Source: Bacteroides sp.
GTDB lineage: Bacteria > Bacteroidota > Bacteroidia > Bacteroidales > Bacteroidaceae
DNA: 64,000 nt
Direction: 5' to 3'
NCBI GenBank assembly: GCA_015060765.1
Contig: SUXW01000008.1
Span: 62,001-126,000 of the forward strand
Within the stretch, counting starts at the first letter, position 1. Every line of letters begins with the position of its first letter. The notes below the pieces were generated by a model. It did not search any database. It had not been told where the DNA came from and saw nothing but the letters and a program-made list of their open reading frames with translations. The position numbers and the translations under genes were made by a program. Shown here piece by piece: positions 23,812 to 33,275 of this stretch.

Positions 23812-26511
23812 ATGAAGATTTGGGTTAAAATAATGATGATGTTTTTTCTGCTAGTCACTTGTGCAAGCAAGACACATGCAGAGGAGAAGACGCTTGGCGC
23901 AGAAAAGGATTACGTATTGATTTTAAATTCCTACACCAACTATTATTATTTCAGTGAGCGTATTATCGAACCGATTTCCCATTTAGGTGATGTGCATGTA
24001 TATGTGGAGCACATGGGAATGATTATGATAGACAATCAAGAAAAACTGACCGAATTAAAGGAACGTTTGTTTACTTCGTATGCCAACGTGCCCAAATTGG
24101 TGGTGATGATTGGGGCAGAATCGATGGTGGTATTGGATGATATCAAGGAACATTGGGGCGATGTACCCATTGTGGCTTGTATGGATGTAGACTACATTGT
24201 GCCTGAAGAATCGTATGTCATGAAGCGCCCAGTGATTCCTTCCGAGCGTTTGGAACTTAATAAATTGGTGCCGGAATATAACCTCACTCTGTTACAATGT
24301 CCGGTGTATGTGGAAAACAACATCGACATCATGCATCAGATGATACCACAGATGAATAGGATGTTGCTTATTGGCGATAACTCGTTCATCAACATGCAGT
24401 ATCGTGAAAAGGCGGCCGAATACATTCACGACCATTATCCTCATACTACCTTTGAATATTTGTCGGCCGAAGAAATGGGGTTGGAACAATTGATGGCGGT
24501 ATTAGGTCAGGTAGACCAACGAACTACCGGAGTATTGTTCTCGTCTTGGTTGTCGGCTGATATCCTCTCGAAGAACATTGCCTTGATGGCCAATTCGTAT
24601 ATGGTGATTGCATCCACTCCTCCTCCTTTGTTTGTGTTGAGACACATCCAGATAGCCGAAGACAATAGTGTAGTGGGTGGATATGTACTCGATTATGAGC
24701 GATTTGGTAAAACCATGTTGGGAGTAGTCAATAAGGTGATGAATGGTACACCGGCTCGCGATGTTCCCTTCCTGCTCGAACCGTATGCGGCTCCATTCTT
24801 TAATTATGCAGTATTGGAAAAGAAGAATCTGCATCCCGAATTATGTCCTGAAGGAACGGTGTTTTATCATCAACCTCCTACCTTTTACGAACGTTACAAT
24901 CGGGTAATATGGGGAATAGGTGTTTTTATTTTGGTTGCTATTTTGGTGGTGGTTTTACTACGCATGCAAATGGCACTGAAGATGAAGGAACTTTCGGAAA
25001 GAAAGCAAAAGATTAAACAAGAGTATGCCGATTTGTTCCATCACATGCCTATCGGTTATGTAAAGGCATTGGTCATAAAGAATGAGAAAGGAGAGGTGAT
25101 AGACTTTTCGTATGAGAAAGCAAACAACCAGTTCCAATTGAATTTCCATGACCATGAAAACGGAGAACTGATGTCGGCTTGGAATACGGAGTTCCTGAAA
25201 CAGTTGTTGAAAATCTACCACTCCGATATCAAGCCTAACAAGATTGTAACATTCCCCTTCTATTTCAAGGATTTGGATGCTTGTTTCAATTTCTACGTAG
25301 GGGCAGCAGCCGAGGAAGAACACATCAATATCTTCAGTATTGATACGACCGAACTTTATCGGGTACAACAAGACTTGATTACGGCCAAGGAACAGGCAGA
25401 AGAATCCAACCGCTTGAAGTCGGCCTTCCTGGCTAATATGAGTCACGAAATTCGTACTCCGTTGAATGCCATTGTGGGATTCTCGAACATCCTTTCGGCA
25501 TCGGAATCACCCGAAGAGTCACAAGAATACATCAACATTATCGAAAACAACAACGCCTTGTTGTTGCAATTGATTGGAGATATTCTGGATATTTCGAAGA
25601 TTGAAGCCGGTACGTTGGAATTTATCTATTCGGATATTGACCTGAATGTAGTGATGGGTGAAATAGAGAGTGCTACACGGATGCGTATGCAAAACAAGGA
25701 AGTGAAATTAGTGTTTGCACCCGGATTGCCCGTTTGTCGCATCCATACAGAGAAGAACCGTTTGTCGCAGGTTATTATCAACATGCTGAACAATGCCATG
25801 AAGTTTACCAAGGAAGGTGAAATCCGTTTTGGGTATGAACTTCAAGGAGAAATGTTGTACTTCTATGTAAAAGACACCGGTTGCGGTATTCCGGCCGATA
25901 AGGTAGGCGAAGTATTCAACCGCTTTGTCAAATTGAACAAGTTTGTACAGGGAACCGGTTTGGGCTTGGCTATTTGTCAGACCATTATTCATCGTATGGG
26001 AGGTAAGATCGGTGTGGAATCGGAAGAGGGCAAGGGCTCTAAATTCTGGTTTACCATTCCTTGTACTCCTGTTGTAGAAGAGGTGGCAGAAGTGACAGAA
26101 GAGGATGACAAGCAACCTTTGAAGTTGAACTTGAATGAACAACTCACCATCTTGATTGCGGAAGACAACCCGAGCAACTACAAGCTTTTGAACACCATTT
26201 TGAAGGACGAATACAAGTTGATTCATGCCTGGAATGGAAAAGAAGCCGTAGAAAAGTTCAAGGAACACAAGCCGCATTTGGTATTGATGGATATCAACAT
26301 GCCCGAAATGAATGGTTACGAGGCAACGGCCGAAATCCGTAAGTTCGATTCAACCACACCGATTATTGCGGTAACCGCCTTTGCCTATGCTTCGGATGAA
26401 CAGAAAGTGATGGAAAACGGTTTCAATGGCTATATGTCAAAACCGATTAATGCCAAACAAATGCGTACAAAAATTGCTGAGATAGTAAGCAAGCATATTC
26501 TATTTATGTAA
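23812..26511 (+). CDS. Hybrid sensor histidine kinase with periplasmic ABC-type sensing domain
   Basis: An 899-residue membrane kinase. A signal peptide or first helix (1-23) is followed by a periplasmic region of about 330 residues resembling ABC-type substrate-binding sensors ([18 protein letters not shown]). One TM helix is at about 365-384, then a PAS-like segment (about 400-520). The HisKA domain has His545 in SHEIRTPLN, and the HATPase has [11 protein letters not shown] and [12 protein letters not shown]-terminal receiver carries Asp827 in [13 protein letters not shown]. There is no HTH output domain, so the phosphoryl group must leave for another protein (HPt or response regulator) that is not nearby. 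A strong terminator follows. Confidence 0.9.
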   Translation: MKIWVKIMMMFFLLVTCASKTHAEEKTLGAEKDYVLILNSYTNYYYFSERIIEPISHLGDVHVYVEHMGMIMIDNQEKLTELKERLFTSYANVPKLVVMIGAESMVVLDDIKEHWGDVPIVACMDVDYIVPEESYVMKRPVIPSERLELNKLVPEYNLTLLQCPVYVENNIDIMHQMIPQMNRMLLIGDNSFINMQYREKAAEYIHDHYPHTTFEYLSAEEMGLEQLMAVLGQVDQRTTGVLFSSWLSADILSKNIALMANSYMVIASTPPPLFVLRHIQIAEDNSVVGGYVLDYERFGKTMLGVVNKVMNGTPARDVPFLLEPYAAPFFNYAVLEKKNLHPELCPEGTVFYHQPPTFYERYNRVIWGIGVFILVAILVVVLLRMQMALKMKELSERKQKIKQEYADLFHHMPIGYVKALVIKNEKGEVIDFSYEKANNQFQLNFHDHENGELMSAWNTEFLKQLLKIYHSDIKPNKIVTFPFYFKDLDACFNFYVGAAAEEEHINIFSIDTTELYRVQQDLITAKEQAEESNRLKSAFLANMSHEIRTPLNAIVGFSNILSASESPEESQEYINIIENNNALLLQLIGDILDISKIEAGTLEFIYSDIDLNVVMGEIESATRMRMQNKEVKLVFAPGLPVCRIHTEKNRLSQVIINMLNNAMKFTKEGEIRFGYELQGEMLYFYVKDTGCGIPADKVGEVFNRFVKLNKFVQGTGLGLAICQTIIHRMGGKIGVESEEGKGSKFWFTIPCTPVVEEVAEVTEEDDKQPLKLNLNEQLTILIAEDNPSNYKLLNTILKDEYKLIHAWNGKEAVEKFKEHKPHLVLMDINMPEMNGYEATAEIRKFDSTTPIIAVTAFAYASDEQKVMENGFNGYMSKPINAKQMRTKIAEIVSKHILFM

Positions 26512-26513
26512 AA

Positions 26514-26556
26514 AGAAATAAGTGGGTAAGTTCAAGACACTTACCCACTTATTTCT
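26514..26556 (+). terminator. Intrinsic terminator after the hybrid kinase
   Basis: A perfect 17-bp stem (26514-26530 with 26540-26556, core TAAGTGGGTAAG) with a 9-nt loop starts 3 bp after the stop codon. It lies between convergent genes and could also end the HigBA transcript. Confidence 0.8.
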
Positions 26557-26578
26557 TAATGATTTAAATTGAAAGCAA

Positions 26579-26941
26579 TTAAAGCCTCAACATGGCTGCT
26601 GGTTGAATGTCCAGAACCCTACAAAGGATACTGGCTATTCTTAAAGTAGGTTCGGATCGACCAGAAATGTAGTCACTGATACGTGAGGGACTTACACCCA
26701 CTTCCATTGCCAATTGCTTTTGGGTTATTCCTTTTTCCTCCAAAGATAGCTCTAATAATTCGGCGACTGTTGGCTTTTCTATTGGATAATGTTCTTTCTC
26801 GTATGCTATGACAATATCGGACATCATGGTTAATTCAATGGCATGTTTGTCATTGAGCGGAGTGTCTTCCTTTACTAAAGGAAGTAGTTCTTCTACTCTT
26901 TCCAATGCAAATTGATATTGTTCTTCTGTTATTCTATTCAT
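26579..26941 (-). CDS. higA: HigA-type antitoxin, XRE-family HTH
   Basis: A 120-residue protein starting MNRITEEQYQFALERVEELL. The C-terminal half is a helix-turn-helix (LEEKGITQKQLAMEVGVSPS, then RISDYISGRSEPTLR) of the type found in HigA antitoxins. It would neutralise the preceding HigB-like toxin and repress the shared promoter. The ATG at 26941 lies 10 bp after the toxin stop; upstream in-frame ATGs (26980, 27040) overlap the toxin and are less likely. The toxin-first gene order is characteristic of higBA. Confidence 0.87.
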   Translation of the reverse strand: MNRITEEQYQFALERVEELLPLVKEDTPLNDKHAIELTMMSDIVIAYEKEHYPIEKPTVAELLELSLEEKGITQKQLAMEVGVSPSRISDYISGRSEPTLRIASILCRVLDIQPAAMLRL

Positions 26942-26951
26942 AATATCCTTT

Positions 26952-27251
26952 TTATATTGTTGAACAATCGATTTGGTCATACTGTTTATGAGTTCCGACA
27001 AACCGGACAAATATATAGCCAATAGTAAATTTGATAACAACCACTAACCGATAGTTGTTTCCTTTGATATTGAATACATAGTGTTGATTCCCAATATAAT
27101 CAGTGGTGGGAAAGTCTCGTTTTATTTCAGAAAGGTTTTTCCAGTCGGCCTTTTCCGTTATATCATACCACCGCTCAAGAGCCACCCGTGAATCTTCATA
27201 TCCTTTGGTCTCATAAAATTCCTTAAGCTTCTTATGGGATACAATCCTCAT
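26952..27251 (-). CDS. higB: HigB-like mRNA interferase toxin
   Basis: A 99-residue RelE/HigB-superfamily protein. It shows RVALERWYDITEKADWKN, the central NQHYVFNIKGNNYRLVVVI and the C-terminal IFVRFVGTHKQYDQID, all typical of the HigB (COG4680) group that cleaves mRNA on the ribosome. The gene is first in a two-gene toxin-antitoxin operon, with a -7 box 18 bp upstream. Confidence 0.88.
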   Translation of the reverse strand: MRIVSHKKLKEFYETKGYEDSRVALERWYDITEKADWKNLSEIKRDFPTTDYIGNQHYVFNIKGNNYRLVVVIKFTIGYIFVRFVGTHKQYDQIDCSTI

Positions 27252-27269
27252 ATCTATATGTTTTTGCTA

Positions 27270-27277
27270 CAAAGGTA
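27270..27277 (-). promoter_or_regulatory. Putative -7 box (TACCTTTG) for higBA
   Basis: TACCTTTG on the minus strand fits TAnnTTTG and lies 18 bp before the higB ATG at 27251. HigA would be expected to bind here. Confidence 0.5.
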
Positions 27278-27371
27278 TAAATAAATATTGGATTCCAAAA
27301 TATATTTGCACTTTTGTTTTGATTTTCAAAATTAAGTTAATCTGTTTTTCGTCTTCTTATACCCTTATTCC

Positions 27372-27986
27372 TTACTTTTTTGTAGTAATTTCAATGACCG
27401 AATTGCCATCCGCTTTATTAACATTCATGGAAGCGATTTTAGTGGGATCGAGATTGTCTACCATTTGTTTATTTACCCTTTTTCCATCGATGAAATAGGT
27501 AATGTCGCTTCCAGATTTATTGTTTTTAGTAATGACCATTATTACACCATTTAGGCCTTTTTCGCCATACGATTCTGCCACTTTGGATCCAGGTTTGTAG
27601 ACATTTACAGAAGCTATAGATTCAGGTTTTATTTCCTTGAAATCCAATGATACCGTTTCCTTTCCATCAATAATTATCAGGGCTTTGGTTTTATTCGAGC
27701 TATCACCTTCAAGTTTTATGCTGCTAATTCCTTCATTCGCTTCTGTTGTTTGCAGTATATTCGTAGGCTTATTGGTATAGATAATATGCGTCTTTTCCAC
27801 TGTCTTTCCTACATTTTTATAAGCAATAATGTACTTCGAAATGGTCTTTCCTTCTAATTGTGTACCGTTGAAGTTTTTCACTACTTGTTTGTCGATGATA
27901 TATTTTTGAATCGTATCCAGTTTTACTTCTGTTGATTGTGCATTCAGCACCAACGTGCAAAATGCAGATAAAAGAATTGTTTTCAT
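27372..27986 (-). CDS. Small secreted protein with TonB-receptor plug-like segments
   Basis: A 204-residue protein with a signal peptide (LSAFCTLVLNAQ, about 1-17). Two segments resemble the plug domain of TonB-dependent receptors: PESIASVNVYKPGSKVAESY with GEKGLNGVIMVITK, and a second shorter copy near the C-terminus (DLDPTKIASMNVNKADG). No beta-barrel follows, so it is not a transporter. Periplasmic location is expected. It is the last gene of the ECF sigma operon, 16 bp after the anti-sigma-like gene, and may sense or transmit an envelope signal. The function is inferred only from domain resemblance and context. Confidence 0.65.
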   Translation of the reverse strand: MKTILLSAFCTLVLNAQSTEVKLDTIQKYIIDKQVVKNFNGTQLEGKTISKYIIAYKNVGKTVEKTHIIYTNKPTNILQTTEANEGISSIKLEGDSSNKTKALIIIDGKETVSLDFKEIKPESIASVNVYKPGSKVAESYGEKGLNGVIMVITKNNKSGSDITYFIDGKRVNKQMVDNLDPTKIASMNVNKADGNSVIEITTKK

Positions 27987-28002
27987 AATGATTGTTGTTA
28001 AG

Positions 28003-28527
28003 TTAATTAATTGCTAATAAAGAAATTGTTTCTCTGTCCTTACTCATAATGAAAGTTTTGACTGAACCATCTTGTAATTCGGCTTTTAGTAGGATATATT
28101 CGTCAATAGGAGTAGCTGTTAGAGAGAATATTCCCTCTATTTCAAGGTTCATCATTTGTTGCAACTTTTGTGCTACTTCTACTGTTTTGAAGGGAGATTG
28201 TGGGGCGGACGGAGAGTATAAGGTAAAGAATAAAGCTAATGTGGCAGCTATGCCACTTGCCCATGCTATCCACCGAACACGTATTGATTGGGAAGTATGC
28301 TTTGCCTCACGAATGATGCGATCGAATTCTTCTATCCCTTCATTCGAAAGGAGAGGTACATTGCATCTTTCCAACAATATCATCTGAGCTATGGCGGTTT
28401 CATCCTCATCGACTTTATTGCATGCGTAATAGTAGGCCAGCAAGTTTTCCTCATCAGATGATGTTTCGGCATTCAAATATCCGGAAATCAATTCTTTACG
28501 TATTTCCTTGTTCATAACATCTTTCAT
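28003..28527 (-). CDS. Single-pass membrane protein, probable anti-sigma factor
   Basis: A 174-residue protein with an acidic N-terminal cytosolic region (EIRKELISGYLNAETSSDEE), one predicted TM helix (about 84-104, VRWIAWASGIAATLALFFTLY region) and a periplasmic tail. This layout and its place two genes after an ECF sigma gene point to an anti-sigma factor, though no FecR or ZAS signature is clear. ATG at 28527 gives MKDVMNKE; the second Met is an alternative. The target would be the sigma factor encoded at 29715-30230. Moderately confident in the class, not in the mechanism. Confidence 0.6.
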   Translation of the reverse strand: MKDVMNKEIRKELISGYLNAETSSDEENLLAYYYACNKVDEDETAIAQMILLERCNVPLLSNEGIEEFDRIIREAKHTSQSIRVRWIAWASGIAATLALFFTLYSPSAPQSPFKTVEVAQKLQQMMNLEIEGIFSLTATPIDEYILLKAELQDGSVKTFIMSKDRETISLLAIN

Positions 28528-28551
28528 AATTGTATGTTTTAAAAGGAGTTA

Positions 28552-29718
28552 TTACTTTATAAACTTTTCCATTTTTTTGAGTAACTGATCTTTACCATAA
28601 CCACTCCAAGAAGCGATAATTTTTCCTTTTGGAGAAATAAGGACATAATGAGGAATACCCCGAACACCATATTTAAGATAGAGACCAGAGGTTTCTTTTC
28701 TATCATTCCAATTGTACCAAGTCATTTGATGCTTGGCGGAGGCTTCTTTCCATATGCTTTCTACATCCGAACTAAGACTTACAATAGATAATTTATCTTT
28801 GTACTTTTCCTGTACTTCCTTCATCTCAGGAATCGACATAATGCATGGGCCACAACCACTGCTCCAAAAATCGAGTAGAATGTATTTCCCTTTCAACTCG
28901 GCTAAATAGTGAAGTTTTCCTTCCAGGTCATAAAGGTTAGCATCAATCATTTTGTCACCAGGATTTACTTTACTTCTTGATGAAAGGTTGATTGCTATTT
29001 TTTTTCCTATGGGAGTGGCTTTCTGTTCTTTTGTCAACCTATTGAAGTAAGCCAATGTTTCGTTGTGATAAGGAAATCCGGCAGTATATCTATACGCCAC
29101 ACTTAAATCATACAATTTATCCATCCACACAGTACTGATGGGCGTGTCTTTCATGACTTCAATAAATGCTTTATACATCTCATTATGTGCTTCCCTTAAA
29201 ATAATCAATAAGCTGTCGGTCATTTGTCGAGCTATTTTACGTTCTTTCTTGGTCGCTTTAGAGGATTCTATCACTTTAAACCATTCGTTTCTTTCTTGAT
29301 TTATTCTTTCTTGTTTATAGTACGATAGGTTTGCAGCGGCATTAAAACTGTTATCTTCTTTTTGTTCTTTCAAATTACTTTCAATATTCCAATCAAAAAT
29401 ATATAGGCTGTCTCCTTGAATATTAATCTGTAAGCCAGATGATACATAAATATGTCTTATCATGCCTGAACATTTTTTCCCCCATAAGAATGCTTCTAAT
29501 TTCTCCACCTCCTTATCTGTTTGGGCATTTACTGTGAATTTACCGTTTACAATTGTATCTTGAGCAATGGTAATAAGTACACGTCCGACACTTCTAGTAA
29601 GATGAAAGATGCTTCCATCCTCCACATTTGCAACCGTTCCCCTAATGGTGAATTCTTTTTGCGCGTATAGGTTCAAAGCTATAAAATGTAATAGAGTGAT
29701 GATAAATGCTTTTTTCAT
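28552..29718 (-). CDS. Periplasmic TlpA-like thiol:disulfide protein with DUF4369-like N-terminus
   Basis: A 388-residue exported protein with a signal peptide ending near NLYAQ (residue 20). An N-terminal beta-rich domain (22-110) and a helical linker (115-240) precede the thioredoxin-fold domain, which has the redox motif CGPC (289-292, in FWSSGCGPC) and a cis-proline motif GIPH near 361. Such proteins reduce or isomerise disulfides in the periplasm. The gene overlaps the upstream ECF sigma gene by 4 bp and is followed by the anti-sigma-like gene, an arrangement that suggests envelope redox control. Confidence 0.87.
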   Translation of the reverse strand: MKKAFIITLLHFIALNLYAQKEFTIRGTVANVEDGSIFHLTRSVGRVLITIAQDTIVNGKFTVNAQTDKEVEKLEAFLWGKKCSGMIRHIYVSSGLQINIQGDSLYIFDWNIESNLKEQKEDNSFNAAANLSYYKQERINQERNEWFKVIESSKATKKERKIARQMTDSLLIILREAHNEMYKAFIEVMKDTPISTVWMDKLYDLSVAYRYTAGFPYHNETLAYFNRLTKEQKATPIGKKIAINLSSRSKVNPGDKMIDANLYDLEGKLHYLAELKGKYILLDFWSSGCGPCIMSIPEMKEVQEKYKDKLSIVSLSSDVESIWKEASAKHQMTWYNWNDRKETSGLYLKYGVRGIPHYVLISPKGKIIASWSGYGKDQLLKKMEKFIK

Positions 29719-30230
29719 AATTGTTTCTTTATTAATTCCAACATTTTTTTTCTGGCTGACGAGAGGGTAGACTTGATGCTTGTCTTTGGTTTTCTAGTCA
29801 GCTGAGCTATCTCGTCGAGCGACATTTCCCGATCGTTTCGTAGGTATAGATATTTTCTTTGCGTATCGGTTAGCGAACGATAGATGCTTCTTTTAATGGT
29901 TCTCAAGTCTTCATTGTCTGTCAGAACCGTTGCTTCCGTACCACCTATATAATTGTCGTGCATTAATGAATAGCTATTTAAATGCACTTTTCGGTAATGT
30001 GAGATACAGATATTTTTAATTATTTTGACAGAGAATGATTCTATATCCTTTATTGGATGGTTTTGTTCTGCAAGTTCCCATAGAGTCAAAAAGGTTTCTT
30101 GAACAATGTCTTCGGCTTCTATATCGCCTTCTATAGCTATAAATTTTCTTGCTATAGAAAGTAGTTTCGGCCTTATTTTCTTGGTCAATATGTCGAATTC
30201 TTCTTTTTTCATACTTTTGATTGTTCTCAT
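29715..30230 (-). CDS. ECF RNA polymerase sigma factor
   Basis: A 171-residue sigma-70 family protein. Region 2 is represented by IEAEDIVQETFLTLWELAEQ and the -10-binding FSVKIIKNICISHYRK. Region 4 has the helix-turn-helix SLDEIAQLTRKPKTSIKSTL. This is the first gene of an operon encoding a TlpA-like protein, a probable anti-sigma factor and a small plug-like protein, not the usual SusCD pair. Two starts are possible (30230 or Met at 30212). Confidence 0.9.
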   Translation of the reverse strand: MRTIKSMKKEEFDILTKKIRPKLLSIARKFIAIEGDIEAEDIVQETFLTLWELAEQNHPIKDIESFSVKIIKNICISHYRKVHLNSYSLMHDNYIGGTEATVLTDNEDLRTIKRSIYRSLTDTQRKYLYLRNDREMSLDEIAQLTRKPKTSIKSTLSSARKKMLELIKKQL

Positions 30231-30540
30231 CTATAAGTCGCAGAAACTTGTTAAAAGTAAAAATAAAAGTTCAATAAATTGTCGATATATACTTTGATTG
30301 CTCTATTCCGTTTTCATTTTAGTCGATTTTCATTTCCTAAATAAGACCAAAATTTTTTGGTCAGTTATTATAATTTTCAAAGAAGCAGAAACAACCTTTA
30401 CAAGTTTTACAGACCTATAACTAGCTCTAATTACTTCAAAATACGAACTTAACGATATTCAAATAAAAATAGGTTAGGAGATAATTATTTGAAAGAAAAC
30501 CTTTATTTTTGTTGTGTCTTTTACATTTTAGTAGAAATAT
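30231..30540. other. Divergent intergenic region between the ECF operon and the DUF2461 gene
   Basis: These 310 AT-rich bp must carry the promoter of the ECF operon (no clear TAnnTTTG box seen) and that of the DUF2461 gene. A plus-strand TATTTTTG at 30504-30511 lies 29 bp before the ATG at 30541. No coding potential was seen. Confidence 0.55.
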
Positions 30541-31224
30541 ATGAAAGCAATCATCATATATCTCCGTCAGTTGCAATGCAACAATAACCGCGAATGGTTC
30601 AATGCTCATAAGGAAGAGTTCTTGAAGCACCAGGCGCGTTTCCATGAGTTGGTAGACGAGGTTATTAAGGAAATTTCGGTGTTCGATGCCGATGTGGCCG
30701 GACTTACCGCTAAGGATTGTACTTATCGCATTTATCGGGATGTGCGCTTTTCTTCCGACAAAAGTCCGTACAAATGCCATTTCGGAGCCTTTATTGCCAA
30801 AGGAGGAAAGAAGGCGGGCAATGCCGGATATTATTTCCACATCAGTACGGGAGGTGGCGAGGAGTATCCTTATTGCCACATGTTGGCCGCAGGCGATTAT
30901 TGTTACAAGCCCGAAGTAATGAAAATTCTTCGCGAAGACATTGTGAATGGTGAAGGCGATTTTGATGCGGTAGTGAAGCAAGCCGATGCTTCCTTTACTT
31001 TGGATAATGATGGTGCCTTGAAGCGGAACCCCAAAGGCTTCCCTGCCGATGCACCTTATTCGGAATACATCCGGTTGAAGTATTTTTGCTTGACCGCCAT
31101 TCCCGATGACGAGTTTTGGGAAGGAGAGGACTTGGCCAAGCGCATTGCCTCCAAGTTTGTTACCACCAAACCTTTCCTGGATTATATCAATCGTGCCATT
31201 GACTTTGAAAGGGAGGAAGAATAG
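30541..31224 (+). CDS. DUF2461 family protein
   Basis: A 227-residue cytosolic protein matching the DUF2461 (TIGR02453) family. It opens with a family-typical LRQLQCNNNREWFNAHKEEF, followed by the basic core DCTYRIYRDVRFSSDKSPYK and later GGYYFHISTGG-type residues. Members are widespread in bacteria and fungi with no established biochemical role. It has its own -7 box at 30504-30511 and is followed by a secreted FGE-like/sialidase-like gene 59 bp downstream. Confidence 0.88.
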   Translation: MKAIIIYLRQLQCNNNREWFNAHKEEFLKHQARFHELVDEVIKEISVFDADVAGLTAKDCTYRIYRDVRFSSDKSPYKCHFGAFIAKGGKKAGNAGYYFHISTGGGEEYPYCHMLAAGDYCYKPEVMKILREDIVNGEGDFDAVVKQADASFTLDNDGALKRNPKGFPADAPYSEYIRLKYFCLTAIPDDEFWEGEDLAKRIASKFVTTKPFLDYINRAIDFEREEE

Positions 31225-31283
31225 TACGACGTTTTACAAAGCATAAAAGGCTTTATTAGTTTTATTTACATTTCGTATTGTAT

Positions 31284-33263
31284 ATGATGAGAAATCTGTT
31301 TGCTTTTTTAGTGTTAGTATGTATAACACCCATTGTTTCCGCGCAATCTATTCCGATGGTAGAAATCCCTTCGGGAAGTTTCTATATGGGTTCTCTCGGG
31401 TTGGAGGAAAACTATGACGAAGCCCCCATGCATCGGGTGCATATCAGTCGGCCTTTCTTGATGAGCCGTACGGAAATCACCAATGCGCAATACGAAGAAT
31501 TCTGTCCCGAACACAAGGAATTGCGGGGTAAATATGGTTTTTCTACCGATGATGATGAACCGGTGGTATTGGTGAGTCACGATGAGGCCATGGCCTTTTG
31601 CCGATGGCTATCAGCCAAGGAAGGGAAAACCTATCGCCTTCCTACCGAGGCCGAATGGGAATATGCTTGCAGAGCCGGCACCATGTGGAAGTTCTACATG
31701 GACGACAAGTTGCCTGCTGTTTATCATCGCAATCAGGAAATCGTATCCGAACTGAAACCCGTAAAACTGAATGTGGCACAAACGCCTGCCAATCCGTGGG
31801 GTTTGTACGACATGTGCGGGAATGTAGAGGAATGGTGCTTGGATTGGTACGGGCCTTATGTGGATGGCGAACAGACGGATCCGGTAGGTTATGCCGAGGG
31901 TATGTGTCGGGTAACTCGTGGAGGAAGCCACAATACTCCTACCGACTATCTGCGTTGTAGCAACCGGTTGGCTATGTTACCGGGCGATAAAAGTGTGATG
32001 ATAGGTTTCCGAATTGTACAGGCGGAATACCCTTCTACTGCTCCTTTGCAAAGAGAAGTGGTGTCTGAATCTATCCAGCAAAAACCATGGAAATGGGAAA
32101 CCGTATCGAAAGACCAACCGATATTCCATGCTCCACAAGTATTTGTCAAAGAACCTTTGGAAGGTAGCAAGACGCCTTTCTATCCGCATAACCACCAACC
32201 GGCCATCACATGGTGTGAGAATGGTGACTTGTTGGCCATTTGGTTCTCTACTAAAGAAGAGAAAGGTCGCGAAATGATTGTACTAACTTCCCGTCTCAAA
32301 GCCGGTAGCAACAAATGGGAAGAAGCCAAGCTTTTCTATCATGTACCTGACCGCAACCTGACGGGCTCGGCTCTTTATCACGATGGGAAAGGTACACTTT
32401 ACCATATTAATGGGGTGGAACAAGCCGGACGTTGGCGTAATCTGATGCTGACGCTTCGTACCAGTACCGACAACGGACAGACATGGACCCAGCCTCGTAT
32501 CATTGCTCCCGAACACACCATGCGCCATCAAGTCATTGCCGGCACCTTCGTGACTCGTGAGGGATGGATGATTCAGCCTTGCGATGCTACTCCTTCGGCT
32601 TCGGGAGGTACGGCTATTCATATCAGCAAAGATAAGGGACAAACGTGGACAGACCCTTGGGACGGTCGGCCTTCAGAGTATGTACAAGGGGGAAAAGGAA
32701 CCACTATTGCCGGTATTCATGCCGGAGTGGTACAACTGAAAGACGGTCGCCTGATGGCTTTGGGTCGCAAGAACAACATCAAGGATAAGGACGGACGCGA
32801 GCGTATGCCAATGAGTATATCCGATGATATGGGTAAGACATGGACCTATTCGGCCTCGGAATTCCCGCCATTGGAAGGTCATCAACGCCTGGTGCTCACC
32901 CGTTTGAATGAAGGTCCGCTGCTTTTTGTATCGTTTACCGACCATCCCTATCGTACTCCAGCGAGTGAACGTGGCTTGCTCTTTACCGATAAGGATGGGA
33001 AAACCTTCCGTGGATATGGACTTTATGCTGCCCTCTCCTTCGACGAAGGAAAGACTTGGCCGGTAAAGCGACTGATAACCGATGGAGAATACCGTTTGCT
33101 GAATGGTGGAGCATGGACCCAATTCTTTGAGATGGATGCCACTCATGCCGAGCCTCGTGGTTATTTGGCTTGCACTCAAACGCCCGACAACATGATTCAT
33201 CTCATCTCAAGTAGATTGCACTATCGGTTTAATTTGGCTTGGTTGATGGGGAAATCCAAGTAA
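31284..33263 (+). CDS. Secreted fusion: formylglycine-generating-enzyme-like (SUMF1) domain plus BNR/sialidase-like propeller
   Basis: A 659-residue exported protein with a signal peptide ending at VSAQ (about residue 19). Residues about 22-250 form an FGE-sulfatase (SUMF1) fold: MVEIPSGSFYMGS, EITNAQYEEF, YRLPTEAEWEYACRAGT, GLYDMCGNVEEWC and VTRGGSHNTP. The paired active-site cysteines of true FGE are not in their expected place after RGGS. Residues about 270-655 are sialidase-like, with four Asp-box motifs (STDNGQTWT, SKDKGQTWT, SDDMGKTWT, SFDEGKTWP). The protein may bind or cut a sialylated or sulfated glycan, but an active neuraminidase is not proven. The ATG at 31284 is chosen over the TTG at 31278. 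Confidence 0.82.
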   Translation: MMRNLFAFLVLVCITPIVSAQSIPMVEIPSGSFYMGSLGLEENYDEAPMHRVHISRPFLMSRTEITNAQYEEFCPEHKELRGKYGFSTDDDEPVVLVSHDEAMAFCRWLSAKEGKTYRLPTEAEWEYACRAGTMWKFYMDDKLPAVYHRNQEIVSELKPVKLNVAQTPANPWGLYDMCGNVEEWCLDWYGPYVDGEQTDPVGYAEGMCRVTRGGSHNTPTDYLRCSNRLAMLPGDKSVMIGFRIVQAEYPSTAPLQREVVSESIQQKPWKWETVSKDQPIFHAPQVFVKEPLEGSKTPFYPHNHQPAITWCENGDLLAIWFSTKEEKGREMIVLTSRLKAGSNKWEEAKLFYHVPDRNLTGSALYHDGKGTLYHINGVEQAGRWRNLMLTLRTSTDNGQTWTQPRIIAPEHTMRHQVIAGTFVTREGWMIQPCDATPSASGGTAIHISKDKGQTWTDPWDGRPSEYVQGGKGTTIAGIHAGVVQLKDGRLMALGRKNNIKDKDGRERMPMSISDDMGKTWTYSASEFPPLEGHQRLVLTRLNEGPLLFVSFTDHPYRTPASERGLLFTDKDGKTFRGYGLYAALSFDEGKTWPVKRLITDGEYRLLNGGAWTQFFEMDATHAEPRGYLACTQTPDNMIHLISSRLHYRFNLAWLMGKSK

Positions 33264-33275
33264 AGGTTATGCTTA

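Noticed and set aside
22500-23870. 456-codon ORF opposite the U32 gene
   Set aside because: Antisense shadow; the plus-strand U32 gene has full family signatures and a promoter box.
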